Shown: positions 9,092 through 20,034 of the stretch, one piece after another
Position numbering within the stretch: the first letter of the stretch is position 1
Layout: each line of letters opens with the position of its first letter
NCBI RefSeq assembly: GCF_029395675.1
Contig: NZ_CP115184.1
Location: forward strand, 1,612,001-1,676,000
Direction: 5' to 3'
Length of the DNA: 64,000 bases
Source: Janibacter cremeus
Lineage (GTDB): Bacteria > Actinomycetota > Actinomycetes > Actinomycetales > Dermatophilaceae
The notes under the pieces: model-generated
What the model was told of the DNA's origin: nothing
The model's input: the letters and a program-made list of their open reading frames with translations, nothing else
The model's database searches: none
Program-made: the position numbers and the translations under genes

Positions 9092-9756
9092 GCGTCGTCC
9101 CTCCGTTCGCTGCTGGACTCCAGGACCAGCTTGACCGGCGTGTCCTTCTGGTCGTAGGAGAGGAGGTCGGCGACCTGGTCCTCCGGCACGACGATCACCG
9201 CGGACGACCCGGAGCCGGAGCCCATGACACCGCGTGATGCCTCCGGCAGGGATGACACGGTCGCCCTCTCGACGAGCGGCGTGTAGGTGATCGGCTCGTC
9301 CGAGGAGTCGTCCTCGCTCGCCCTCTCCGGGACGTAGACCGTCACCCGGGAGCCGACCGCGAGGTTGCTCAGGTAGATCGCGTCGACCCGCACCGGGACC
9401 TCGCGGACCCGCTTGTCGGTCGGATCGATGACGGCCGCCTTCGGGACGAGCTCACCGGGCTCCAGCAACCTGTCCATGATCGCGCCGTTGGGGAGACGGT
9501 CATCGACCCTGAGGTAGTCCGGTGTCGCCTCTCCCAGCTGGACGTCCACGCGCACGAAGTCCTCCTCGCTCACCGCGTGGCCGGGAGTGAGCGTGTGCTT
9601 GGCGGCCCACATGCCGACCCGCTCGTCCACGGCGCTGAAGGCGAGGGACCCGATGACGACGGCCAGCAGGACGAGGAGGACACCGACGACCAGCCGGGCG
9701 TCCTTCCACGAGGGTTTGACCAGGCGACGGGCGGTTCGGGTGGGCAGGGCGCTCAC
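9088..9756 (-). CDS. SAF domain protein, CpaB/RcpC-like, membrane-anchored
   Basis: A 222-residue protein with one N-terminal membrane segment (about 21-41, VVGVLLVLLAVVIGSLAF) and an extracytoplasmic SAF domain (HTLTPGHAVSEEDFVRVDV), as in the CpaB/RcpC proteins of Flp pilus systems. The GTG at 9756 is chosen over upstream ATGs because GAAGGA lies 6-7 bases before it and the hydrophobic segment then sits at a normal distance from the N-terminus. It is the first gene of a two-gene operon with the CpaE-like ATPase and is divergent from the small HTH gene. Confidence 0.75.
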   Translation of the reverse strand: MSALPTRTARRLVKPSWKDARLVVGVLLVLLAVVIGSLAFSAVDERVGMWAAKHTLTPGHAVSEEDFVRVDVQLGEATPDYLRVDDRLPNGAIMDRLLEPGELVPKAAVIDPTDKRVREVPVRVDAIYLSNLAVGSRVTVYVPERASEDDSSDEPITYTPLVERATVSSLPEASRGVMGSGSGSSAVIVVPEDQVADLLSYDQKDTPVKLVLESSSERRDDA

Positions 9757-9883
9757 GGGAGTCCTTCGGGTCGGGGGCGAGCCATGCAGCATCATGCATC
9801 GCCGACGGCTCGCGTGCCGGATGACCGTCCACAGGCCCACCACGACGTGTCCGTCCGCACCAGCGCGATGGCAGACTGAGCGC

Positions 9884-10099
9884 ATGGCCCGCAAGTTCAT
9901 TCCGCTGACCGAGGTCTCCGAGGTGCTCGGCGTCTCCGCCGCCCAGGCCTACGCCTTGGTGCGCAGCGGCGAGCTCCCGGCGATCAAGGTCGGGGGGCGC
10001 GGCCAGTGGCGGGTCGAGGTCGACGAGCTCGACGCCTACATCGAGCGGATGTACGCCCAGACCCGCGAGTTCGTGAGCAAGGACGGCGATCGCGGCTGA
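9884..10099 (+). CDS. small excisionase/MerR-type helix-turn-helix DNA-binding protein
   Basis: A 71-residue DNA-binding protein consisting almost wholly of a winged HTH of the excisionase/MerR superfamily: LTEVSEVLGVSAAQAYALV forms the helix-turn-helix, GGRGQWRVEVDELDAYI the wing and final helix. Comparable stand-alone proteins include BldC and AlpA. The ATG at 9884 has CAGACT 6 bases upstream, suggesting a leaderless start. It lies between the SAF/CpaE operon (divergent) and a convergent gene, with a LysM gene beyond whose upstream region carries a head-to-tail decamer array. That array is a plausible binding site for this protein; this is inference. Confidence 0.85.
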   Translation: MARKFIPLTEVSEVLGVSAAQAYALVRSGELPAIKVGGRGQWRVEVDELDAYIERMYAQTREFVSKDGDRG

Positions 10100-10108
10100 G
10101 TCGACCCC

Positions 10109-10648
10109 TCAGGTCGAGGCGATCATCGCGACCGCGCCGAAGGGGATGACGCGCGTGCCGCGCACGTTCTCCGGCCGCCGCGGTGAGTCGCTCGGGTGCT
10201 CGGCGAGGTCGAAGGCATCGGCCCCCACCGAGTCGATCGTGCCGTGCACGCTCCCCCCGTCCACGTCGCGCACGACGACGGCCCGACGGTCACGACTGAC
10301 GCCCCGCACGGCCGAGCCCAGGCCGAACCGCCGGGCGCGGGTGTCGTCCCGCGGCCGCCCGAGCCCGGAGATGCCGAGCACCGAGGCCACCGGCACGAGC
10401 AGCTGACGTCCGCCCTCCTCGACGAGGAGGACCCAGCCGTCACCCGAGTCCTCGACCTGTCCCCGCACGACGGTGCCACCGCGCAGTCGCAGGGTCAGCG
10501 GCACGCCTCCGGCGCCGGCCACGCGCTCGCCGAGGGTGACCCGGGCGCGCTCGAGGCGAGTGCGCTCGGCGACCTCGGCATCCAGCTCGAGCCGGGACTG
10601 GGCAGCCGCCCGGGCCTCGAGGTCCTCGAAGAGTCGGTCCCAGCGCAC
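10109..10648 (-). CDS. conserved actinobacterial hypothetical protein (VRWDRLFEDLEAR type)
   Basis: A 179-residue soluble protein. The N-terminal 45 residues form a charged helix (DLEARAAAQSRLELDAEVAERTR), followed by two small beta-rich units, one around LRLRGGTVVRGQVEDSGD and one around VVVRDVDGGSVHGTIDSVG, which look like a duplicated Sm/SH3-like barrel. No function known to me. The GTG at 10648 (VRWDRLF) is preferred because the protein type commonly begins this way; a longer ATG at 10711 would run into the decamer repeats. Convergent with the HTH gene, 9 bases apart. Confidence 0.72.
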   Translation of the reverse strand: MRWDRLFEDLEARAAAQSRLELDAEVAERTRLERARVTLGERVAGAGGVPLTLRLRGGTVVRGQVEDSGDGWVLLVEEGGRQLLVPVASVLGISGLGRPRDDTRARRFGLGSAVRGVSRDRRAVVVRDVDGGSVHGTIDSVGADAFDLAEHPSDSPRRPENVRGTRVIPFGAVAMIAST

Positions 10649-10700
10649 GGCCCCAATGTATCGGCCGAGCCCGCCTGTTGCGCGCCACCAGAAGTCATGG

Positions 10701-10755
10701 TTTGCTGTCAAACAACATCAAACAGCATCAAATGACATTCAACGTCGTCAAAGAC
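10701..10755. repeat. five head-to-tail 10-bp direct repeats, candidate operator
   Basis: Five imperfect copies of a decamer (consensus AACANCATCA) follow one another at exact 10-base intervals from 10701 to 10750, with a partial sixth at 10751-10755. The block is AT-rich against its surroundings and lies between the divergent starts at 10648 and 10783. One repeat per helical turn on the same face is the pattern expected for cooperative head-to-tail binding by a small MerR-like protein such as the HTH protein encoded 600 bases away. Confidence 0.75.
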
Positions 10756-10782
10756 AAGGGATCAGGTGTCGGGGGGATGGCC

Positions 10783-11613
10783 ATGACACGTTCACGGACA
10801 GCACTGGGGCTGGCCTGCCTGCCAGGCGGACTGGTCGTCACGGCAGCGTTGGGCCAGAGCGCCGTGCGCCTGCTGGAGAGCACCTCCTCACGCGCCGGTG
10901 ACCCCGCCGCCGCCGTCACGGGTCTGGCCGCCACCGGCGCGGCCCTCATCGCGGGCTGGCTCTCGCTGTGCCTGGCCCTGACACTGGCGGCCGGGCTGCC
11001 GGGAGCGGTCGGCGATGCCGCCCGTGGGCTGCGCGACCGGGTCACCCCCGCGCTCGTCCAGCGGTGGGCGGCCGTCGCCCTGGGTGCCTCGGTCGGCGCG
11101 ACCATCGCACCGGGGACGGCCGTGGCGGCCGTGCGCACGAGCGAGGAGCCGGCTTCGTCCGCGCTCCCCGACCCCGCATTCGCACCGACCCCCGACCCCG
11201 CATTCGCACCGACCCCCGATCCCGTGCTCGCGGCGACCCCGGACCCGGGCAGGCAACGCACCACCGCCACGCCCGCACCGGGCTGGTTGGCGACGACGGG
11301 CGGTCCGACGACGCCGGTGACGCGCTCCGTCGCCGACCCCGGGTGGGTCCCCAGCCGGCCCCCGCGCCGTCACCGCACCGATCCGCAGCTGCTCACCGGT
11401 CGACAGCGCGCCGGTGCCGAGCAGCACACCGTCGTGGTCCGGCGTGGCGACTCCCTGTGGTCGGTGGCCGCCGCCCACCTGGGGCCGGCCGCGACCGACG
11501 TGGAGATCGCCCGGGAGTGGCCCCGGTGGCACGAGGCCAACCATGCGCTCATCGGCGACGACCCGCACGTGCTGCTCCCCGGGACGCAGCTCACTCCCCC
11601 ACCCGCCACCTGA
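10783..11613 (+). CDS. membrane-anchored LysM-domain protein
   Basis: A roughly 276-residue protein with two hydrophobic stretches (about 11-30 and 60-85) and possibly a third near 115, then a Pro/Thr/Ala-rich linker and a C-terminal LysM domain (HTVVVRRGDSLWSVAAAHLG, ending LLPGTQLTPP). LysM binds peptidoglycan, so it probably bridges membrane and wall. The linker contains a tandem 8-residue repeat PDPAFAPT encoded by 24-bp units at 11171-11242. Start uncertain: ATGs at 10777 and 10783 both follow a G-run; the second has better spacing. It is followed by the DUF6459 gene 33 bases downstream, probably in one operon. Confidence 0.8.
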   Translation: MTRSRTALGLACLPGGLVVTAALGQSAVRLLESTSSRAGDPAAAVTGLAATGAALIAGWLSLCLALTLAAGLPGAVGDAARGLRDRVTPALVQRWAAVALGASVGATIAPGTAVAAVRTSEEPASSALPDPAFAPTPDPAFAPTPDPVLAATPDPGRQRTTATPAPGWLATTGGPTTPVTRSVADPGWVPSRPPRRHRTDPQLLTGRQRAGAEQHTVVVRRGDSLWSVAAAHLGPAATDVEIAREWPRWHEANHALIGDDPHVLLPGTQLTPPPAT

Positions 11614-11646
11614 CCACCGACCCGACACCGGAGAAGAAGGAACGCC

Positions 11647-12192
11647 ATGACCGCCCTGCAGCCGCTGCACGTCCTGCCGTCACCACGCCACGCGCCGGCG
11701 GGGATCCCCCTTCCGACGCACGCACAGGGCCGGGCGGAGCGGGCGATGGCGGTCACGGCACCGGAGCCGTACGTGCAGGACTCACTCGCCGTGGACTTCG
11801 CCGCCGCCAGCGACGAGCAGCTCTTCGGTCCGCAGCCGACCCGGGCGTGCGATCTCCCCGACCCCCGGGAGTGGGCCGCACACATCGCCCAGGCCCTGGT
11901 CGAGGTGATGCACGGCATCCGGCCGCCGAGCCAGGTGATGCGGTGGTCGACACCGGAGGTCTACGCCGTCGTGGCCAGGCGCGGCTCCCGTGCTGCACGG
12001 CGTGCAGCGCGTCAGCGGGGGCAGCGGACCACCCACCGCACCCGGGTCACGCGCGTGCTCGTCTGCGAGCCCGCCGACGACGTCGTCGAGGCATCGGTCG
12101 TCCTCGTCGACGGTGAGCGGGTGCGCGCCCTGGCGCTCCGGCTCGTCGGTCGTGACAGCCGCTGGGTGGTCGAGGCCCTCCAGGTCGGCTGA
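11647..12192 (+). CDS. DUF6459/Rv3235-like protein
   Basis: A 181-residue protein with a disordered N-terminal half and a C-terminal alpha/beta domain (DPREWAAHIAQALVEVMHG, then VLVCEPADDVVEASVVLVDG, closing RWVVEALQVG) as in the actinobacterial Rv3235-like family, which is typically encoded next to secA. AAGGA lies 6 bases before the ATG. No enzymatic motif is visible and function is unknown. Probably cotranscribed with the LysM gene and convergent with secA, 8 bases apart. Confidence 0.8.
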   Translation: MTALQPLHVLPSPRHAPAGIPLPTHAQGRAERAMAVTAPEPYVQDSLAVDFAAASDEQLFGPQPTRACDLPDPREWAAHIAQALVEVMHGIRPPSQVMRWSTPEVYAVVARRGSRAARRAARQRGQRTTHRTRVTRVLVCEPADDVVEASVVLVDGERVRALALRLVGRDSRWVVEALQVG

Positions 12193-12200
12193 CGGCGCGA

Positions 12201-14984
<2,784 letters not shown>

Positions 14985-15206
14985 GAACTGATCTCCTGAC
15001 GTGGTCGATCCGGGCACGGCGGAACGCCACGGCCCGAAGCAGTCTGCCCTACAGGTTAATGGTTGGCGGCCCCGCAACCGAGCGGGCACCCTCGACCGGC
15101 ATGAACGACGGTCCGCTCCACGGGGTTCCCACCGCGGGCTGCGCCGGGGCCGCGCGGGTGCCCGGCGACGAGCGGTCGCGCCGAGGCGCGGGAACGGGAC
15201 GACGCC

Positions 15207-16403
15207 TCAGGCGCCGGCCACGTCGTCCAACCCGAGCCAGTGCGCCATCAGCTCGAGCTCGGCACGCAGCTCGGCGCGGTCGCCGCTGCCGCCGCGACCC
15301 TCCTCCCAGGAGACCTGACGCGCCCTGAGCACCCCCGTGGCGCGATCGGCCTTGAGGTCGACGCGGCCGACCAGACGGTCCCCCAAGAGGAAGGGCAGGA
15401 CGTAGTACCCGTGCACCCGCTTGTGGGCGGGGGTGTAGATCTCCAACCGGTAGCGGAACCCGAAGAGGGCCTCGGCGCGCGGGCGGTGCCACACCAGGCT
15501 GTCGAAGGGGGACAGCAGCGCCCTGGCCGAGACGGACCTGGGCCGACGGGCCCGCTCGTGCAGGTACCAGGGTCGGGCCGAGCCCTCGACGCGGACCTCC
15601 TCCAGCTCTCCGGCGGCCTGCAACCGGCCGAGGGCAGGGCGCACGTCCTCCCGCGGGAGTCGGAAGTAGTCCGCCAGGTCCGCCTCGGTCGCCAGCCCGT
15701 TGGCGCGGGCGGCGATCCGCACGAGCTCGACGTAGGCATCCTCGGGGGGCAGCCGCCGGTGCGGGTCCAGCCACGGGCCGGACTCCCCCTTCGGCACCAC
15801 CGTGGCCAGAGCGGCGTAGCGCCGCTCGAACTGCGCAGTCCGTCCCGCCGAGGAGATCCGACCGGCCCAGAAGAGCTGCTCCAGGGCGTTCTTGACCAGG
15901 GACCAGTTCCAGCCCCAGTCCTCCTTCGGCCCAGAGCGCTCGTGCCCGAGCGCCGCCTCGATCTGTCGAGCGGTGCGCGGCGGGCCGGCCTCGACCTCGG
16001 CGAGCACGGCCGCGACCAGGTCCGGGTGGTCCTGGGCGACGCGTTGCATCCCGCCCCAGGACCCGTCGAGCGCCCGCTGCATCCGCGGGTGGTCCATGAG
16101 CGGCCACGTGCGCGGCGGCATCAGGCTCGCCTCGTGGGCCCAGTACTCGACCATCCGACGCGGCGCACGGTCGCGCATCCGGTCCAGCAGGGCCGGGTCG
16201 TAAGGGCCCAGCCGGGCGAAGAAGGGCAGGTACTGGCTCCGGGTGAGCACGTTGACGCTGTCGATCTGCACGAGCCCGACGGTGTCGAGCACCCGCTGCA
16301 GGTCGCGTGTCGTCACCGGCCGCTCGGGCCGGGCCCGGTCGAAGCCCTGCGCCGCGAGAGCGATACGACGGGCCTGGTCGAGGCGAAGGGGGCGTGCACT
16401 CAC
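15207..16403 (-). CDS. winged-helix DNA glycosylase, YcaQ/AlkX family
   Basis: About 398 residues of the winged-helix (HTH_42) family that includes E. coli YcaQ and Streptomyces AlkZ, glycosylases that unhook interstrand crosslinks. The family's catalytic QxD-type motif is present as Q46-I-D48 in VGLVQIDSVN, followed by SQYLPFF. Successive winged-helix units include TEADLADYFRLPREDVRPAL, and the C-terminal beta domain has the usual LEIYTPAHKRVHGYYVLPF block. Start is uncertain between GTG 16403 (used) and ATG 16415. A single gene with hairpin-rich DNA upstream. Confidence 0.85.
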   Translation of the reverse strand: MSARPLRLDQARRIALAAQGFDRARPERPVTTRDLQRVLDTVGLVQIDSVNVLTRSQYLPFFARLGPYDPALLDRMRDRAPRRMVEYWAHEASLMPPRTWPLMDHPRMQRALDGSWGGMQRVAQDHPDLVAAVLAEVEAGPPRTARQIEAALGHERSGPKEDWGWNWSLVKNALEQLFWAGRISSAGRTAQFERRYAALATVVPKGESGPWLDPHRRLPPEDAYVELVRIAARANGLATEADLADYFRLPREDVRPALGRLQAAGELEEVRVEGSARPWYLHERARRPRSVSARALLSPFDSLVWHRPRAEALFGFRYRLEIYTPAHKRVHGYYVLPFLLGDRLVGRVDLKADRATGVLRARQVSWEEGRGGSGDRAELRAELELMAHWLGLDDVAGA

Positions 16404-16476
16404 GCGCCCCAGCATGCCCTGACGCGCGGACGCACGCCACGACGCACGATGGGTCCCGGAGGGCGGCGCCACTGAA

Positions 16477-16559
16477 GCGCGGACGGAGGCGTGGGGGTGG
16501 CCCGACTCAGGGGCTGAGCTTGCGAAGCCCCAAGGGCCGCCCTCACCCTCCGTCCGCGC
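16477..16559. terminator. 83-base long imperfect hairpin between hpf and the glycosylase gene
   Basis: The 13-base arm GCGCGGACGGAGG (16477-16489) pairs perfectly with 16547-16559, and the stem continues inward through 16491-16503 against 16534-16546 with two wobble pairs. An inner hairpin GGGGCT/AGCCCC occupies the loop. It sits just downstream of hpf on the minus strand, so it can act as its terminator, though it is much longer than needed and has no U-tract. Confidence 0.55.
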
Positions 16560-16574
16560 GACCGCGGGGAGGGC

Positions 16575-17258
16575 TCAGACCCGGGCCCCGGCGTCCTTGT
16601 CGAGGGCGACGCCGTCCACGGCTGCTGCGCCCAGGTCCTTGCCGTCGACGCCGTCCTGCACCTCGAGGTGGATCACCCCGTAGGACCAGCCACGGCGGCG
16701 GTAGACGACGCTCGGACGGTCGTAGTCCACGTCGTGGAAGAGGAAGAAGTCGTGCCCGACGAGCTCCATGCGGCGCACCGCCTCGGCGAGGTTCATCGGC
16801 GCGGACTCGTGCATCTTCTCGCGCACCTCGATCGGGCTGTCGCCGATGGTGCCGAACTGGTCGCTCTCCTCCTGGTCGGGCGTGGGCTGGTCGACCGACA
16901 GCGGCTCGGTCAGGTCCGCGGTCGCGGCGGCGACGGAGGTGCGGCGGCGGCCACGGCGGACATTGCGCTTGTCGTGGGCGCGACGCAGGCGCTCGAGGAG
17001 CTTGTCCGCGGCGAGGTCCACCGCTGCCTGGCGGTCGTCGTGACAGGCCTCGGCGCGGATCACGGGTCCCTTGGACCGGCACGTGATCTCGACGCGCTCG
17101 CTGACCTTCGCCTGGCGTGGGTTGGGCTCGTGACTCACCATGACCTCGATCCGCTGGACTCGCGGGTCGAGCTGGGAGACCTTCGAGAGCTTGCTCTCGA
17201 CGTAGTCCCGCAGTCGATCGGAGACGTTGACATTGCGTCCGGTGATGGCAATTTCCAC
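16575..17258 (-). CDS. hpf: long-form ribosome hibernation promoting factor HPF
   Basis: Binds the 30S subunit and drives formation of inactive 100S ribosome dimers in stationary phase. 227 residues: N-terminal domain starting VEIAITGRNVNVSDRLRDYV (1-105), a basic/acidic linker, and the C-terminal dimerisation domain (MNLAEAVRRMELVGHDFFLF, then YRRRGWSYGVI). The GTG at 17258 is chosen because AGGAGG ends 6 bases before it; the upstream ATG at 17276 would place that ribosome site inside the coding region. Same location as Rv3241c relative to secA. Confidence 0.94.
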   Translation of the reverse strand: MEIAITGRNVNVSDRLRDYVESKLSKVSQLDPRVQRIEVMVSHEPNPRQAKVSERVEITCRSKGPVIRAEACHDDRQAAVDLAADKLLERLRRAHDKRNVRRGRRRTSVAAATADLTEPLSVDQPTPDQEESDQFGTIGDSPIEVREKMHESAPMNLAEAVRRMELVGHDFFLFHDVDYDRPSVVYRRRGWSYGVIHLEVQDGVDGKDLGAAAVDGVALDKDAGARV

Positions 17259-17437
17259 GGAGTCCTCCTGGGACATCGATGCTGCATGGGGGTACGCCTG
17301 GCGAGGGCGTGTCAGCCGGGGCACCACCTCCGTTCCCGGCTCGGCGGGGTGGCCGTGGCCGTTCGCGCGGCGGAGAACGCAACAGGACCCTGCGTCGTAC
17401 CGGTCGTCCGGTCGAGAGCGGGGCCCATGACGACACG

Positions 17438-18145
17438 CTAGTCCGGACGCGACCGGAACGGTAGACCCGGGGGCGGAGATCGTCGCGGAGTCACCATCGC
17501 GACGGCGAGATCGACCCCGGCCGCACCCGCCTCGAGCAGCGCCCGACGGCCCTCGGTCAGGGTCGCGCCCGAAGTGAGCACGTCGTCGACGAGCACGATC
17601 CGCCGCCCCCGGACCCGGTGGGGGCGGCGCGCGGCCATGGCCCGGTCGAGGTTCGCGAGCCGGGCGGCGCGGTCCAGCCCGGCCTGGTCGGCCGTCCCAC
17701 GCCGCACGCGCAGGCCCGGCTCGACGGCGGCACCCGGGCCGAGGAGGTGGACGGCCCGGCGGGCCAGCTGGAGCATCGGTTGGTCCCCGCGCCGGCGGAT
17801 GGCTGCCGGTGAGGACGGGACGGGAACGACGAGCACCCCGCCGCGCGAGCCGCCCTGCAGGGCCGCCCGGCGCACGGCGTCGGCGAGCAGCCGGGCGAGC
17901 ACGTCGGCGAGGTCCCGCCGGTCCTCGTCCTTGAAGGCGCGGACCAGACGCGCGGCCACACCCTCATAGCGAAGGGTGGCGTGGCACCCCGGCCAGCCGG
18001 GAGGGACCGGGCGGGGCGCGACCGGCCCCGGCGTCGGCACGGCGAGATCGCACAGCGCGCGACGACATCCGGCGCACACCGCCGGCCCCGGCCGATCGCA
18101 CCCGGCGCAGCTACGCGGCAGGACGAGGTCCCCGGCCGCCGCCAT
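17438..18145 (-). CDS. comF: ComF family phosphoribosyltransferase-like protein
   Basis: A 235-residue ComF-type protein, a family with a phosphoribosyltransferase fold linked to DNA uptake in naturally competent bacteria and of unclear role elsewhere. It has the N-terminal zinc-finger cysteines (C-x2-C and C-x2-C in CAGCDRPGPAVCAGC) and the C-terminal PRPP loop IVLVDDVLTSGATL. The ATG at 18145 is preceded by GGGAG; a GTG 18 bases upstream is an alternative. A long open frame extends upstream over lpqB but is a shadow. Same place as Rv3242c. Confidence 0.88.
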   Translation of the reverse strand: MAAAGDLVLPRSCAGCDRPGPAVCAGCRRALCDLAVPTPGPVAPRPVPPGWPGCHATLRYEGVAARLVRAFKDEDRRDLADVLARLLADAVRRAALQGGSRGGVLVVPVPSSPAAIRRRGDQPMLQLARRAVHLLGPGAAVEPGLRVRRGTADQAGLDRAARLANLDRAMAARRPHRVRGRRIVLVDDVLTSGATLTEGRRALLEAGAAGVDLAVAMVTPRRSPPPGLPFRSRPD

Positions 18146-18264
18146 GACGCTCCCGAGACGCACGGTGACCACGGGCACCAGCCTGCCGGGCCGGCGCGAG
18201 GGCAGCGCCCCCCTTCGTCCGGGTGTGGAAGCGACGCCGGACGGAGCGAGGCTGTGGAGGGGCC

Positions 18265-20034
18265 TCAGACGCCGGCGGTGACGACGCCGTCGATGGGCTT
18301 CAGCTCCTGCCACCGGCCGCCCGCACGCTGGAAGACGCGGCCCTTCCCGGTCCGGACGACGACGTCCTGGTCGTCGCCGGTGGTCGTGATGGCGACGCCG
18401 CCCGGGCGCGGGGTCATCGCCTCCACGGGCCCACCGACCTCCACGAGGTAGGGCTGCATCTCGTCCTGGTCGTTGCGTCGACCGATGACCGCCAGGGTGG
18501 ACTGGCCCACCCACACCGCATCCAGCATCTCGACCAGATCGGCCCCGATGCGGAAGGCCTGGGGGGAGGTCGTGGTCGGCAGCCCGTTCGCCTGGCGGGC
18601 GATGCCCGAGACCTCCAGGGTGCTCCCCGTCCCCCGCTCCGCCTCGGAGATCACCGCGATCCTGCTCCCCTCGGGAGAGACGACGGCCGAGCGCACGAAG
18701 CGCGTGCCCAGCCACTGGGCCGGGACGTGCTGCGGTGCGGACTCGGCGCGGTCGGCGGGGTCCACGGTGGAGTTGATCGCCCAGAGCCGGTAGCCCTCCT
18801 CCCGGCCGAGGCCGGAGCCGCCGACCCAGAGCACGCCGCCGTAGTCGTAGCAGGGGCGGGTCATCGCCGCGGCGAAAGGGTCCAGGTGCACGACCTCGCC
18901 GTCGTCGAGCATGCGGTGCAGGACGTCCTGCGTGCCATCGAGCGCGGCCAGCTCCTTGCCGTCGGTCCGCAGCGCGAGATGGCGCCACCCCTCCTCCAAC
19001 GGGAGGAAGGGGGACTCCTTGCGTCGGAGGTCCGCTGCGCCGACCGAGGCCAGACGGTCGTCCACCGGCACGACCCTGTCCCCGCGACGAGCGAGGACGA
19101 TCGGGGTGTTCGTCTGGGTCCGGTCGACGAAACCGAGCTGCTCGGGCGAGGTGAGCGGCGCCGTCACACCGAGGTCGAGAGGCGCACCCGAGAGCGTGAT
19201 CGCCACCTCCGTCACCCCCGGCAGGGACATCAAGGTGGCCACGAGCTGCGCCGCCAGCCGCTTGCGCGCCGTGGCGTCGTCGGTGACCGACTCACTCTCC
19301 AGGTCGACGACCGCCACCCCGTTGCGCACCGGCACCGCGTCGACGGCGAGCCGGGCGCCGATGTCGCTGGAGACGGCCTCCCGCAGGTAGCCGGGGATGC
19401 TCCCCAGCTGGGCGCGGGTCAACCGGGTCGCCAGCTGGTCCTGGGTCACCCACCGCTGGTCCACGACGAGGGCGTTCCACCCGATGGCCGGGTAGTGCAC
19501 GGGGTACTCGCGGAAGATGTAGCCGACCTCGGACTGCTCGAGGAGTCGGCCGAACCCCTCCTGCAGCTCGTCGATGCGCCACTCGCCGTCGACGAGGTCG
19601 ACGTGGAAGTCGAAGGCCGCGCCGTCGAAGGGCGGGGAGACGAGGTAGCGCCCGTCGGCGTTGATGCGCGCGACCACCCGCGCGCTCACGCGGAAGGCCC
19701 CGTCCCCCAACGGCTCGATCTGCGGGTCGCCGGTGTAGATCACCGTCTGGCTGTCCGGGATCCACCCCTGGGCGGTCGCCTGGGTGAGGTAGGAGCGGGT
19801 GACCTCCAGGCCCTCGCCGCTCGTGGACCCCGCGCGCAGGAACCCACGGATGACCTCGGCGGGAGAAGCGCCGGGCGAGGGCCCGTTGGGCGTGCGGGAC
19901 AGCGGCTGCGGGCGCGGCCCGTCGATCGGCAACCCGGGCCGGATCGTCGAGTCGGTGTTCAGCCCGCAGCCGGCGAGCGCGCCCGCCACCGCCAGGCCGA
20001 GGGCGCTGCGGCGGGTCAGGTCCTTACCGGTCAC
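18265..20034 (-). CDS. lpqB: lipoprotein LpqB
   Basis: Secreted lipoprotein that partners the MtrA-MtrB two-component system and modulates MtrB sensing in mycobacteria. 589 residues: signal peptide with basic N-region (TGKDLTRRSALG) and lipobox LAGC with lipidated Cys at about 23, a GerMN domain roughly residues 60-300, then a C-terminal beta-propeller-like region (VDDRLASVGAADLRRKES onwards). The GTG start overlaps the mtrB stop in a GTGA, so lpqB is the third gene of mtrA-mtrB-lpqB. Confidence 0.93.
   Translation of the reverse strand: MTGKDLTRRSALGLAVAGALAGCGLNTDSTIRPGLPIDGPRPQPLSRTPNGPSPGASPAEVIRGFLRAGSTSGEGLEVTRSYLTQATAQGWIPDSQTVIYTGDPQIEPLGDGAFRVSARVVARINADGRYLVSPPFDGAAFDFHVDLVDGEWRIDELQEGFGRLLEQSEVGYIFREYPVHYPAIGWNALVVDQRWVTQDQLATRLTRAQLGSIPGYLREAVSSDIGARLAVDAVPVRNGVAVVDLESESVTDDATARKRLAAQLVATLMSLPGVTEVAITLSGAPLDLGVTAPLTSPEQLGFVDRTQTNTPIVLARRGDRVVPVDDRLASVGAADLRRKESPFLPLEEGWRHLALRTDGKELAALDGTQDVLHRMLDDGEVVHLDPFAAAMTRPCYDYGGVLWVGGSGLGREEGYRLWAINSTVDPADRAESAPQHVPAQWLGTRFVRSAVVSPEGSRIAVISEAERGTGSTLEVSGIARQANGLPTTTSPQAFRIGADLVEMLDAVWVGQSTLAVIGRRNDQDEMQPYLVEVGGPVEAMTPRPGGVAITTTGDDQDVVVRTGKGRVFQRAGGRWQELKPIDGVVTAGV

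Noticed and set aside
9781..9805. GCATCA/GCATCG words upstream of the HTH gene as an autoregulatory copy of the decamer operator
   Set aside because: Only two copies, 7 bases apart, so the 10-base periodicity is missing.
15059..15328. 89-codon plus-strand ORF between secA and the glycosylase gene
   Set aside because: Arg/Pro-rich low-complexity translation, no ribosome site, overlaps the end of a real gene.
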